Shown here: positions 8,033-16,140 of the stretch, piece after piece
How positions within the stretch are numbered: position 1 is the first letter of the stretch
How the letters are laid out: each line of letters begins with the position of its first letter
Assembly: GCA_903927185.1 (NCBI GenBank)
Contig: CAIYLW010000080.1
Coordinates: 1-64,000 of the forward strand
Source of the DNA: an uncultured Bacteroidota bacterium
GTDB lineage: Bacteria > Bacteroidota > Bacteroidia > Chitinophagales > Chitinophagaceae
Length of the DNA: 64,000 bases
Direction: 5' to 3'
Made by a program: the position numbers and the translations under genes
The notes under the pieces: model-generated
Databases searched by the model: none
Told to the model about the DNA's origin: nothing
What the model saw: the letters and a program-made list of their open reading frames with translations, nothing else

Positions 8033-9238
8033 ATGATACAAAAGAGTTTATCCGAAAAATTAGCAAATTTTACTGCTGCCCGTGACTTGAAGGCTTCTGG
8101 ATTGTATCCTTATTTTCGCTCCATTGAAGAGAACCATGATACTGAAGTTATCATTGGAGGAAAAAAGTTGCTGATGTTTGGATCTAATAGCTATATGGGC
8201 TTAACCAATCACCCCAAGGTATTAGAAGCGGCAAGAAATGCATTAACAAGATATGGAAGTAGTTGTTCTGGTTCTAGGTTTTTAAATGGAACATCTAAGT
8301 TGCATATTGAATTAGAAGAAAAATTAGCGGCGCATTTAGGTAAAGAAGCCGCATTAACATTTACCACTGGTTTTCAAACTAATTTAGGCACTGTAGCCAG
8401 TATCACAGGAAGAAATGGAGTATTGATATTAGATGAGTTAGACCATGCCTCTATTATTGAAGGAAGTCGCCTCTCATTTTCTAAGGTCTTGAAGTTTGCC
8501 CATAATGATATGGCAGATTTAGAAAAACGATTGAAAACTATTCCCATCGATACCATTAAAATGATTGTCATTGATGGCGTATTTAGCATGGAAGGTGATA
8601 TCTGTAATCTTCCAGAGATTACTCGATTAGCAAAACAATATCAGGCAACTGTAATGGTGGATGATGCACACTCATTAGGTGTATTGGGAAAATTAGGAAG
8701 AGGTACGGCAGATCATTTTGGATTGACTGATGAGGTTGATCTTATCATGAGTACATTTAGTAAATCACTCGCTTCTGTTGGTGGTTTTATTGCTTCTAAT
8801 AAAGATATTATTGACTATTTAAAGCACCATGCCAGATCAATTATTTTCAGTGCCAGCATGCCACCATCCGCTGCTGCAGCTGCAATGGCAGCTTTAGAAA
8901 TAATGCAAGCAGAGCCAGAGCGTCTTGAAAAACTTTGGGCAAATACTGCTTACATCACAAAAGCTGTAAAAGATTTAGGTTTTGATATGGGTGCATCAGA
9001 ATCGCCTATCATTCCTATATATATTCGCGATAATTCACTCACTTTCAAATTCACTCAATTATTGTATGAAGAAGGTATTTTTGTGAACCCTGTAGTATCT
9101 CCTGCTGTGAGTAGCGATTCATCTTTAATTCGTATGTCTATTATGGCTACCCATTCTACTGAACAATTAGATTATGTAATTAGCAAATTAGAACTGGTTG
9201 CTAATAAATTGCATGTTTTAGAACATGTAGAAAAATGA
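8033..9238 (+). CDS. spt: Serine palmitoyltransferase
   Basis: A PLP-dependent alpha-oxoamine synthase of 401 residues that condenses L-serine with a long-chain acyl-CoA or acyl-ACP to 3-ketosphinganine, the first step of sphingolipid synthesis. It resembles the Sphingobacterium multivorum enzyme along its whole length: FGSNSYMGLTNHP near 50-62, DELDHASIIEGSRLSFS near 137, VDDAHSLGVLG near 210, and the Schiff-base lysine in STFSKSLAS at residue 244. AONS and KBL belong to the same family and are the alternatives, but the N-terminal LYPYFRSIEENHDTEV and C-terminal VNPVVSPAV segments favour SPT. It is cytoplasmic. It leads a plus-strand run with a GNAT-fold protein and an NAD-dependent epimerase, which fits ceramide synthesis. 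Confidence 0.85.
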   Translation: MIQKSLSEKLANFTAARDLKASGLYPYFRSIEENHDTEVIIGGKKLLMFGSNSYMGLTNHPKVLEAARNALTRYGSSCSGSRFLNGTSKLHIELEEKLAAHLGKEAALTFTTGFQTNLGTVASITGRNGVLILDELDHASIIEGSRLSFSKVLKFAHNDMADLEKRLKTIPIDTIKMIVIDGVFSMEGDICNLPEITRLAKQYQATVMVDDAHSLGVLGKLGRGTADHFGLTDEVDLIMSTFSKSLASVGGFIASNKDIIDYLKHHARSIIFSASMPPSAAAAAMAALEIMQAEPERLEKLWANTAYITKAVKDLGFDMGASESPIIPIYIRDNSLTFKFTQLLYEEGIFVNPVVSPAVSSDSSLIRMSIMATHSTEQLDYVISKLELVANKLHVLEHVEK

Positions 9239-9245
9239 TCAGAAC

Positions 9246-9278
9246 TTTGTTCTTTTTTATAAAAGAAATCTATCTTTA
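9246..9278 (+). promoter_or_regulatory. Possible internal promoter before the GNAT-fold gene
   Basis: TTTG (9246-9249), a 21-nt spacer and TATCTTTA (9271-9278, one mismatch to TAnnTTTG) lie in the 56-nt gap after spt. If active, the two downstream genes can be made independently of spt. Confidence 0.3.
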
Positions 9279-9294
9279 AGCATAAACCCACACT

Positions 9295-10428
9295 ATGAGT
9301 ATAATAGTTAAGGAAGTAACAACTAACAAAGAGCTGAAAGCTTTTATCAATTTGCCTTATCGTTTATATAAAGATCATCCGTATTATGTACCACCATTGA
9401 GTTTCGACGAAATGGGTACCTTGCGTAAGGATAAGAATCCTGCGTTCGATTATTGTGAGGCAAAATATTTTCTGGCTTATAAAGATGGAAAAGTAGTAGG
9501 CCGTGTTGCTGCCATTTTGAATCATGCATTTATTGAAAAGTGGAAGAACAAGTACATGCGCTTTGGTTGGATTGATTTTGAAGAAGACATTGAAATACCT
9601 AAAGCATTATTAGCTGAAGTAGAAAAATGGGCGAAAGAAAAACAAATGGATGCGATACATGGACCGATGGGTTTTACAGACCTAGATCACGAAGGCATGT
9701 TAGTGGAAGGGTTTGATCAATTAGGAACACTTGCAGCCATTTATAATTATCCTTATTACCCAAAATTTTTGGCTGAACTAGGATTTGTGAAAGACGCAGA
9801 TTGGGTGGAATACAAAATTAAGATTCCGCAGCAAATGCCTGCGGATTTTGAAAAAATGGCTTCGATTGTGAAGCGGAGATTGAATCTGACTGTTGTGCAA
9901 GCAAAAAAGCCAAAAGAAATTCTTCCCTATACAAAAGAAATATTTGAATTGATTAATTCCTGCTATTCTCATTTGTATGGAGTAGTTCCTTTAACCGATA
10001 AACAAATCGAATATTATACCAAGCAATATTTTTCTTTCATCAAAACAGAGTTTGTTCCATTGATCATTGATCAAAATGGTAAGCTCGTGGCTTTTGGTGT
10101 AACAATGCCTTCATTGTCAGTAGCACTTCAAAAAGCCAAGGGTTCATTGTTGCCATTTGGATTATTTCATTTGCTTGGTGCATTGAAAAAAGGAAAAAAC
10201 AAATTTGCAGATCTATACCTTGTTGCAGTTGATAAAGCATATCAAGGTAAAGGTGTGAATGCGCTTTTAATGTATGAGTGCAATAAAACCTATATCGATT
10301 ACGGTATGGAGTATGCTGAATCAAATCCTGAACTTGAATTGAACGAAAAGGTTCAATCTTTTTGGGAGCGATTTGATGCAGTTCAACACAAAAGACGCAG
10401 GGCATTTATTAAACGCTTGGATTCCTAA
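9295..10428 (+). CDS. GNAT-fold acyltransferase-like protein, candidate N-acyltransferase of ceramide synthesis
   Basis: A cytoplasmic protein of 377 residues, about twice the size of a simple acetyltransferase. The N-terminal part (residues 1-60, with DHPYYVPPLSFDEMGTLRKDKNPAFDY) and the middle (GPMGFTDLDHEGMLVEGFD) are typical of a Bacteroidota family of long GNAT proteins. The C-terminal GNAT core has the acyl-CoA binding motif in VAVDKAYQGKGVNALLMYE near residue 310. It sits between spt and an NAD-dependent epimerase. In Caulobacter the unrelated-looking acyltransferase bCerS joins a fatty acyl group to the sphingoid product in a similar three-gene set, so an N-acylation role is proposed here by context only. 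Confidence 0.7.
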   Translation: MSIIVKEVTTNKELKAFINLPYRLYKDHPYYVPPLSFDEMGTLRKDKNPAFDYCEAKYFLAYKDGKVVGRVAAILNHAFIEKWKNKYMRFGWIDFEEDIEIPKALLAEVEKWAKEKQMDAIHGPMGFTDLDHEGMLVEGFDQLGTLAAIYNYPYYPKFLAELGFVKDADWVEYKIKIPQQMPADFEKMASIVKRRLNLTVVQAKKPKEILPYTKEIFELINSCYSHLYGVVPLTDKQIEYYTKQYFSFIKTEFVPLIIDQNGKLVAFGVTMPSLSVALQKAKGSLLPFGLFHLLGALKKGKNKFADLYLVAVDKAYQGKGVNALLMYECNKTYIDYGMEYAESNPELELNEKVQSFWERFDAVQHKRRRAFIKRLDS

Positions 10429-10439
10429 TAATTAAGGAA

Positions 10440-11441
10440 GTGAAAAAAAAATTGCTTATTACCGGTGCCAGTGGATTTATCGGGAGTTATCTCGTGGAAT
10501 CAGCTTTAAAAAAAAATTATCTAACAGTTGCTGCTGTTAGACCTACGAGTAATAAGCAATGGTTAACAGATCCTTCTATTCATTTTTTGGAATTTGATTT
10601 TAAAAATGACCAAACCCTTGATCATGCTATTAGGGAATTTGTGGAAAGGTTTGGTAACATCGATTATGTAATTCATAATGCTGGGGTTACACGTGCAAAT
10701 AAAAATGAAGCTTATGATCAGGTTAATTGCGATAATACTATTCGTTTAATACATGCATTACAGCGAAATAATCAAGTTCCTGAAAAGTTTGTTTTGATTA
10801 GTAGCCTTGCTGCTTATGGCCCTGCAAAAAATGAAGCTCCTGTAAAAGCAGTTGATATAAAAGCACCGTTAACTGCCTATGGGAGAAGCAAGCATAAAGC
10901 AGAAGAATTCTTATATACATTGACCAACTTCCCATTTGTAATTATAAACCCAACAGCAGTATACGGACCAAAAGATAAAGATGTTTTTTTCTTAATCAAT
11001 TCTATACACAAGGGGTTTGAAGTTTATATCGGCAACTCGGGGCAATTACTAAGTTTTGTTCATGCCAGTGATTTAGTGGAAGCGATATTTATTGCTATGG
11101 AGTCTGATTCAGTTAGAAAAAATTTCCTGGTATCTGATCAGCAGGTCTATACTTCGAAAGCTTTTAATCAAGCGATAAAAACAATCTTACAAAAGAAAAC
11201 GCTCGCTTTGGTATTACCAGTACCAGTTGTTCGCACGGTGGCAGTTTTTGCAGAATTAGTAGGGAAAATTTCCGGCAAAGTGCCGATTTTGAATAGAGAA
11301 AGATTAAAAGAATTTGAAGCACCAAATTGGGCTGTTGATTGCACGGATATAAATCTGTTAGGGTATGCCCCTCAATACGATTTGCAATCGGGTTTAAACG
11401 ATGCTATTAAATGGTATAAGGAACAGGGATGGCTCTCATAA
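10440..11441 (+). CDS. NAD-dependent epimerase/dehydratase (extended SDR), candidate ceramide reductase
   Basis: A 333-residue extended short-chain dehydrogenase. The N-terminal Rossmann motif is ITGASGFIGSYLVE (about 6-19), and the catalytic YGRSK follows near residue 147 with the upstream Ser in LISSLAAYGP. It starts with GTG, 11 nt after the GNAT gene, with a GGAAG just ahead as a possible ribosome binding site. In Caulobacter, CerR from this same superfamily reduces the keto group of the sphingoid base or ceramide. By neighbourhood this protein is a reasonable candidate for that step, but sugar-nucleotide epimerase or reductase roles cannot be excluded. Confidence 0.75.
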   Translation: MKKKLLITGASGFIGSYLVESALKKNYLTVAAVRPTSNKQWLTDPSIHFLEFDFKNDQTLDHAIREFVERFGNIDYVIHNAGVTRANKNEAYDQVNCDNTIRLIHALQRNNQVPEKFVLISSLAAYGPAKNEAPVKAVDIKAPLTAYGRSKHKAEEFLYTLTNFPFVIINPTAVYGPKDKDVFFLINSIHKGFEVYIGNSGQLLSFVHASDLVEAIFIAMESDSVRKNFLVSDQQVYTSKAFNQAIKTILQKKTLALVLPVPVVRTVAVFAELVGKISGKVPILNRERLKEFEAPNWAVDCTDINLLGYAPQYDLQSGLNDAIKWYKEQGWLS

Positions 11442-11471
11442 GCATAGTAAAAGAACCACCCCCGAACTTTT

Positions 11472-12857
11472 TTATTTAATTCTTTCGAATCTTGCCTGAA
11501 AGAATCTTAAGTATTTTGGTTCATAAATCATTTTCAATCCCTTGATCTTTTCACGTCTTTCAAAAACTCGCGCGGTTGATTCTGCAATTACATCCATATG
11601 TGCTTGAGTGTATACTCGACGTGGAATAGTAAAGCGAACTAATTCTAATTTAGGACAATAGTTTTCGCCTTTTGCATTTCTTCCTGCAGATACAATGCCT
11701 CTTTCCATAGTTCTTACACCAGAGTCAAGATAAACTTCAGCTGCAAGTGTTTGTGCTGGATAAAAGTCTTGTGGAATATGGGGTAAGAATTTTTTAGCAT
11801 CAACAAAAATGCCATGTCCGCCTATTGGTTTTATAATCGGCACACCATACTCCATCATTTTTTCACCCAGATAAATAACTTGTCCCACTCGTGCTTTAAT
11901 ATGATCATCGCCCACACTTTCACCAATACCTATTGCCATAGCTTCCATATCTCTGCCGGCTAATCCACCGTAAGTGTGAAGTCCTTCATATACCACCACC
12001 ATATTTCTTGCTTCTTCAAATACATCCCAATCGTTCACAGCTAAGAAGCCTCCAATATTTACAAGCGCATCTTTTTTCGCGCTCATGGTTGCGCCATCTG
12101 TATAGCTACAAATTTCTTTGACGATCTCTTTGATGGTTTTGTCAGCGTAGCCTTTTTCTCTTTGCTGAATAAAAAAGGCATTCTCCGCAACCCTTGTCAT
12201 ATCATGGATTACACGGATGCCATGTTTCTTTGTATACTTTCTTAGTTCCTTCAAATTTTGCATGCTTATTGGTTGACCACCGGCCATATTTACACTGGTA
12301 GCCATGCTCACATAAGGAATCTTTTCTGCACCATATTTTTTAACCAGCTTATCTAATTTTTCTAAATCAATATTACCTTTAAATGGAAATTCACTTTCTG
12401 AATCATGTGCTTCATCAATGATCACATCTTCAAATTTTCCACCTGCCAATTCTTGGTGTAAGCGAGTTGTTGTGAAATACATATTTCCAGGAATGATATC
12501 GCCTTTCTTAATTAAAATTTTTGAAAGAATATTTTCTGCACCCCGACCTTGATGAGTAGGGATTAAATATTTGTAACCATACACATCTTTCACTACTTCT
12601 TCTAAATGATAAAAATTTCTACTGCCTGCATAAGCTTCATCTCCTAACATCATTCCAGCCCACTGACGATCGCTCATGGCTGATGTGCCACTATCAGTTA
12701 ATAAATCAATATATACATCTTCCGATTTCAATAAAAAGGTATTGAAACCCGCTTCATTAAGGGCTTTTCTTCTTTCTGAAGGACTAGTCATTTTAATGAG
12801 CTCCACCATTTTAATTTTGTATGGTTCGGCCCAGCTTCTTTTAATTGGTTTGTTCAT
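11472..12857 (-). CDS. Tyrosine phenol-lyase
   Basis: A PLP enzyme of 461 residues in the beta-eliminating lyase family, which splits tyrosine to phenol, pyruvate and ammonia. Three positions separate it from tryptophanase and all read as phenol-lyase: Thr in MYFTTTR (tryptophanase has Asp), Arg in TMERG near residue 386 (tryptophanase has Ile), and Phe in LRFF near the C-terminus (tryptophanase has His). The PLP lysine is in MSAKKDA near 262 and the phosphate loop is THQGRGAE near 101. It lies 15 nt after a tryptophanase paralogue on the same strand, so both should share one mRNA. The acronym tpl is used in the literature, but I leave the symbol blank. Confidence 0.85.
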   Translation of the reverse strand: MNKPIKRSWAEPYKIKMVELIKMTSPSERRKALNEAGFNTFLLKSEDVYIDLLTDSGTSAMSDRQWAGMMLGDEAYAGSRNFYHLEEVVKDVYGYKYLIPTHQGRGAENILSKILIKKGDIIPGNMYFTTTRLHQELAGGKFEDVIIDEAHDSESEFPFKGNIDLEKLDKLVKKYGAEKIPYVSMATSVNMAGGQPISMQNLKELRKYTKKHGIRVIHDMTRVAENAFFIQQREKGYADKTIKEIVKEICSYTDGATMSAKKDALVNIGGFLAVNDWDVFEEARNMVVVYEGLHTYGGLAGRDMEAMAIGIGESVGDDHIKARVGQVIYLGEKMMEYGVPIIKPIGGHGIFVDAKKFLPHIPQDFYPAQTLAAEVYLDSGVRTMERGIVSAGRNAKGENYCPKLELVRFTIPRRVYTQAHMDVIAESTARVFERREKIKGLKMIYEPKYLRFFQARFERIK

Positions 12858-12872
12858 TTTGCAAATATTAGG

Positions 12873-14246
12873 TTAGTTAATTGTTTTCATTTTTACGGTG
12901 AAGTGGCGAAGTAGGGGAGCTTCTTCTACAATCGAAAGTCCTTTGAATTGTTTTCTGTTTTGGAACACTTCGATAATTACTTCGGCAACATAATCGATAT
13001 GACTTTGTGTATACACTCTTCTAGGAATGGCAAGACGTACTAACTCCATTTGAGCAGGAATTAATTTTCCTTGTTCATCATATTTTCCAAACATCAGTGA
13101 GCCAATTTCAACACCCCGAATACCACCCTCGAGATAAAGAGCCCCAACTAAAGCTTGACCAGGATATTGATCCACAGGAATATGATCCAGAAAACCTTTG
13201 GCGTCTAAATACACAGCATGTCCGCCGGCAGGCTGCATTACAGGAACACCAGCTTCAATTAATTTGTTGGTGAGGTATTCGATGCTGCGAATACGATATT
13301 GTAAATAATTTTCATCAAGCACTTCCACTAATCCAATTGCAATGGCTTCTAAGTCTCTGCCAGCAAGGCCTCCGTAAGTTGGAAACCCTTCTGTGATCAC
13401 TAATAAATTTCTACACTGTTGGGCGAGTGCAGGGTCGTTCATCGCTAAGAATCCACCAATATTGGCGAAGGCATCTTTCTTAGCACTCATAGTGCAACCA
13501 TCTGCATAGGAGAACAATTCTTTTGCAATATTTTCTACTGAAGTGTTTTGATAACCATCTTCACGCAGTTTGATAAAATAACTATTCTCTGCAAAACGGC
13601 ATGCATCAATAAATAACTGAATTTTGTGAGCTGTACAAATTTTTCGAACCGCTTTAATATTGGCCATACTTACAGGCTGGCCACCACCTGAATTATTCGT
13701 AACAGTAATGATCACTAAAGGAATATTTTCAGATCCTTTTTCCTGGATCGTTTTTTCTAATAATTCCAGTTCCATATTCCCTTTAAATGGTGCAGGAACG
13801 GTTGGTAATTTACCTTCTTTGCATAAACAGTCAATTCCCTCGGCGCCTGAGAACTCAATATTGGCGCGAGTTGTATCGAATAAGGTATTGCTGATAAAAT
13901 ATTTCCCCTTGCCTCCGAGGATGCTAAAAAGAATTTTTTCGGAAGCTCTACCTTGGTGTGTCGGAATCACCAATGGCATGCCTGTTATGTTTTTAACAGC
14001 TGCTTCAAAGCGAAAGAAACTGGGGCTGCCAGCATAAGATTCATCACCCCTCATAATGCCGGCCCACTGATCGCTACTCATAGCACTGGTGCCACTATCA
14101 GTTAAAAGATCGATCAATACTTTGTTAGAATGAATCAGAAAGGGATTGTAAAAAGCTTCTTCTAAAATTTTGACACGTTCTTCTTTGCTGGTAAAGAAGA
14201 TAGGTTCCACAGATTTAATCTTGAATGGTTCTATAATAGTACGCAT
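12873..14246 (-). CDS. tnaA: Tryptophanase
   Basis: A PLP-dependent lyase of 457 residues that converts tryptophan to indole, pyruvate and ammonia. Residues that distinguish it from tyrosine phenol-lyase are all of the tryptophanase kind: Asp in LFDTTR (about 124), Ile in GVEIGS near 382, and His in LRHFTVK at the C-terminus. The PLP lysine is in MSAKKDA. The phosphate loop reads THQGRASE, where Gly is replaced by Ala in the usual QGRGAE, a small oddity. It is the first gene of a two-gene operon with tyrosine phenol-lyase. The 216-nt upstream region contains a 14-codon ORF with a Trp codon that could be a leader peptide. Confidence 0.85.
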   Translation of the reverse strand: MRTIIEPFKIKSVEPIFFTSKEERVKILEEAFYNPFLIHSNKVLIDLLTDSGTSAMSSDQWAGIMRGDESYAGSPSFFRFEAAVKNITGMPLVIPTHQGRASEKILFSILGGKGKYFISNTLFDTTRANIEFSGAEGIDCLCKEGKLPTVPAPFKGNMELELLEKTIQEKGSENIPLVIITVTNNSGGGQPVSMANIKAVRKICTAHKIQLFIDACRFAENSYFIKLREDGYQNTSVENIAKELFSYADGCTMSAKKDAFANIGGFLAMNDPALAQQCRNLLVITEGFPTYGGLAGRDLEAIAIGLVEVLDENYLQYRIRSIEYLTNKLIEAGVPVMQPAGGHAVYLDAKGFLDHIPVDQYPGQALVGALYLEGGIRGVEIGSLMFGKYDEQGKLIPAQMELVRLAIPRRVYTQSHIDYVAEVIIEVFQNRKQFKGLSIVEEAPLLRHFTVKMKTIN

Positions 14247-14336
14247 ACAACAATGTTATAAGGTTAAATAACGAAAAGAGATAGCAATAAAAAATTAGAG
14301 AGTAGTTGCTTAGGTGCAACAGAATAGAACTAAAAA

Positions 14337-14381
14337 CTAGGTAGGCTTACAAATAATATTTTTCCAGAGTTCCAATGGCAT
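14337..14381 (-). other. Possible 14-residue leader peptide upstream of tnaA
   Basis: On the minus strand an ATG at 14381 opens a 14-codon frame (MPLELWKNIICKPT, stop at 14337), 90 nt before tnaA. It contains one Trp codon and a near-terminal Pro, as TnaC leader peptides do, but the Trp-to-Pro distance (7 residues) is shorter than in E. coli TnaC (12). A minus-7-like TACCTTTA box (14386-14393) ends 4 nt before this ATG. Short frames arise by chance, so this is only a candidate. Confidence 0.2.
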
Positions 14382-14414
14382 AGTATAAAGGTAGAAGATT
14401 TTTTGATAAAAAGA

Positions 14415-14441
14415 TAACCCCGAATTTTTAAGTCGGGGTTA
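14415..14441 (-). terminator. Terminator of the osmC-metZ operon
   Basis: A perfect 9-bp stem, 14415-14423 against 14433-14441 (TAACCCCGA/TCGGGGTTA), with a 9-nt loop. It lies 22 nt after the metZ stop codon, and on the minus strand a TCTTTTTA tract follows. Confidence 0.75.
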
Positions 14442-14462
14442 AGTATAAAAAGCAGCTTTAAC

Positions 14463-15626
14463 TTATGCTAATGCTTGAATGATATCATTCAAAATATCAT
14501 CCTTATGTTCTAAACCCACACTTATGCGGATAAGACCTGCTGTGATATTTACTGCAGCTCTTTCTGAATCAGAGAGTTTTGCATGAGTAGTGCTGGCAGG
14601 ATGCGATGCAATACTTCTGGTATCGCCCAGGTTAGCTGTCATAGACAACATCTTTAAATTATTGAGGAAATTTCTTCCCTCTTCTAATCCACCTTTTAAT
14701 TCAAAACATACAATACCACCCCCGTTTTGCATTTGTTTGATGGCAATGCTATGATGCGGATGACTTTCCAAAAATGGATATCGTAGAGTTTGTATAGCTG
14801 GATGATTTTCTAATTGCTGCGCAATGTATAATGCGTTGGATGCATGTCGCTCCATACGTACATCTAATGTTTCTAAACTTTTACTCAATACCCATGCATT
14901 AAATGGAGACAATGCCGGGCCTGTGCTTCTACAGAATAAATAAATTTCTTTGACCAATTCTTTTTTTCCAACAACTACACCACCAAGTACACGACCCTGA
15001 CCATCTAACCATTTAGTAGCAGAATGTACCACAAGATCAGCACCAAAATCAATGGGCTTTTGATTGAAGGGAGTTGCAAAACAATTATCAACTATGAAAA
15101 TGATCTTATTCTCTTTCGCAACTTTACCAATCATAATGAGGTCTAATATTTCAAGACCCGGGTTGGTAGGCGTTTCGAGGTAGATCAATTTAGTATTGGG
15201 GCGGATCGCTGCTCTCCAATCTGCTTCTGTTGCATTTGCAGACACATATGAATATTCAATCCCAAACTTAGGAAGATATTTTGCGATCACAGTATGTGTA
15301 CTTCCAAAAATAGAATTACAGGAAAGTAAATGGTCGCCTTGTTTCAAAAGTGCCATAAAAGAACCAGAAACAGCGCTCATGCCAGAAGCAGTAGCATAGC
15401 CGGCTTCAGCTCCTTCTAAAGCAACCATCTTATCAGTAAATTCCTGTACACTTGGATTGCTGAATCTGCTGTAAATATTATCATCGCTTTCATCAGCAAA
15501 AGCGGCACGCATTTCTTCTGCGTTATCGAAACAAAAACTACTTGTTAAAAACATAGGCGTACTATGTTCCATTTCATTGGTTCGTTCTGTTTGTATTCTA
15601 ATGGCTTGTGTTTGTTGATGAGGCAT
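14463..15626 (-). CDS. metZ: O-succinyl/O-acetylhomoserine sulfhydrylase (trans-sulfuration PLP enzyme)
   Basis: A Cys/Met-metabolism PLP enzyme of 387 residues that replaces the acyl group of an activated homoserine with sulfide to form homocysteine. The PLP lysine lies in VVHSATKWLDGQGRVLGG (about 205), a sequence typical of MetZ; SRFSNPSVQ near 54 and YLETPTNPGL near 150 are further family blocks. It is encoded 25 nt after osmC and divergent from metX. Since the acyl donor here would be made by MetX, which acetylates homoserine, O-acetylhomoserine is the likely natural substrate whatever the family label. Methionine gamma-lyase and cystathionine enzymes are relatives but fit the motif and context less well. 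Confidence 0.85.
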   Translation of the reverse strand: MPHQQTQAIRIQTERTNEMEHSTPMFLTSSFCFDNAEEMRAAFADESDDNIYSRFSNPSVQEFTDKMVALEGAEAGYATASGMSAVSGSFMALLKQGDHLLSCNSIFGSTHTVIAKYLPKFGIEYSYVSANATEADWRAAIRPNTKLIYLETPTNPGLEILDLIMIGKVAKENKIIFIVDNCFATPFNQKPIDFGADLVVHSATKWLDGQGRVLGGVVVGKKELVKEIYLFCRSTGPALSPFNAWVLSKSLETLDVRMERHASNALYIAQQLENHPAIQTLRYPFLESHPHHSIAIKQMQNGGGIVCFELKGGLEEGRNFLNNLKMLSMTANLGDTRSIASHPASTTHAKLSDSERAAVNITAGLIRISVGLEHKDDILNDIIQALA

Positions 15627-15651
15627 GCGATTATTTGAAATGATGTAAAAA

Positions 15652-16074
15652 TTAATTAATTACTTCCGACTTCCATTCAATAGTAGCCCCAGCAGCTCTT
15701 AGTGTAGCGGCTACAGAACAATATTTTTCAATGGAAAGTGCACAAGCTTTATTGGCCTTCTCGGGATCTACTGTACCCTTAAATTGAAAGGTTACATGAA
15801 TATATTTCCAAAGGGCAGGTTCTTTATCTTTTTCCCTTTCTGCTTCAATAATCATATTCACACCCTGAATGTCTTGTCTTTGCTTTTTTAAGATTGAAAC
15901 AATATCAACGCCACTACATCCACCTAAGCCCATCAAAAGGGTTTGCATAGGCCGAATTCCAGCATTCTTTCCGCCTATCTCTTGCGCTGCATCCATTTGA
16001 AGCTTATTTCCATTGTTATCCTTCCCTTCAAAACCATAGTCACCAATGGTTCTTGAGACCTCAATTCTGATCAT
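15652..16074 (-). CDS. OsmC family protein
   Basis: A soluble protein of 140 residues, the usual OsmC size. The family core is MGLGGCSGVDIVSILKKQRQD, with one redox Cys near residue 54, and a second Cys lies in VEKYCSVAATLR-like ALSIEKYCSVAATL near 118. These two positions correspond to the peroxidatic and resolving cysteines of OsmC/Ohr, which reduce organic hydroperoxides with thiols. The gene starts a minus-strand operon with metZ, so thiol-related duty alongside sulfur amino-acid synthesis is plausible. It faces metX across a 66-bp shared promoter region. Confidence 0.85.
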   Translation of the reverse strand: MIRIEVSRTIGDYGFEGKDNNGNKLQMDAAQEIGGKNAGIRPMQTLLMGLGGCSGVDIVSILKKQRQDIQGVNMIIEAEREKDKEPALWKYIHVTFQFKGTVDPEKANKACALSIEKYCSVAATLRAAGATIEWKSEVIN

Positions 16075-16088
16075 TTTAAAGATTTATG

Positions 16089-16096
16089 CAAATGTA
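16089..16096 (-). promoter_or_regulatory. Minus-7 box of the osmC-metZ operon
   Basis: An exact TACATTTG on the minus strand, 14 nt before the osmC start. No clear minus-33 TTTG is seen upstream. Confidence 0.4.
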
Positions 16097-16140
16097 ATTT
16101 ATCCATACCCTTATTTTGTAGCTAATTTGGGAATTTAGAT

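Noticed and set aside
10064-10405. Long frame on the minus strand inside the GNAT gene
   Set aside because: It is antisense to a well-supported gene, has no family features and is rich in His, Gln and Cys, as shadow frames often are.
16075-16140. SAM riboswitch upstream of metX
   Set aside because: The gap is 66 nt, AT-rich and without the paired stems of any SAM riboswitch class.
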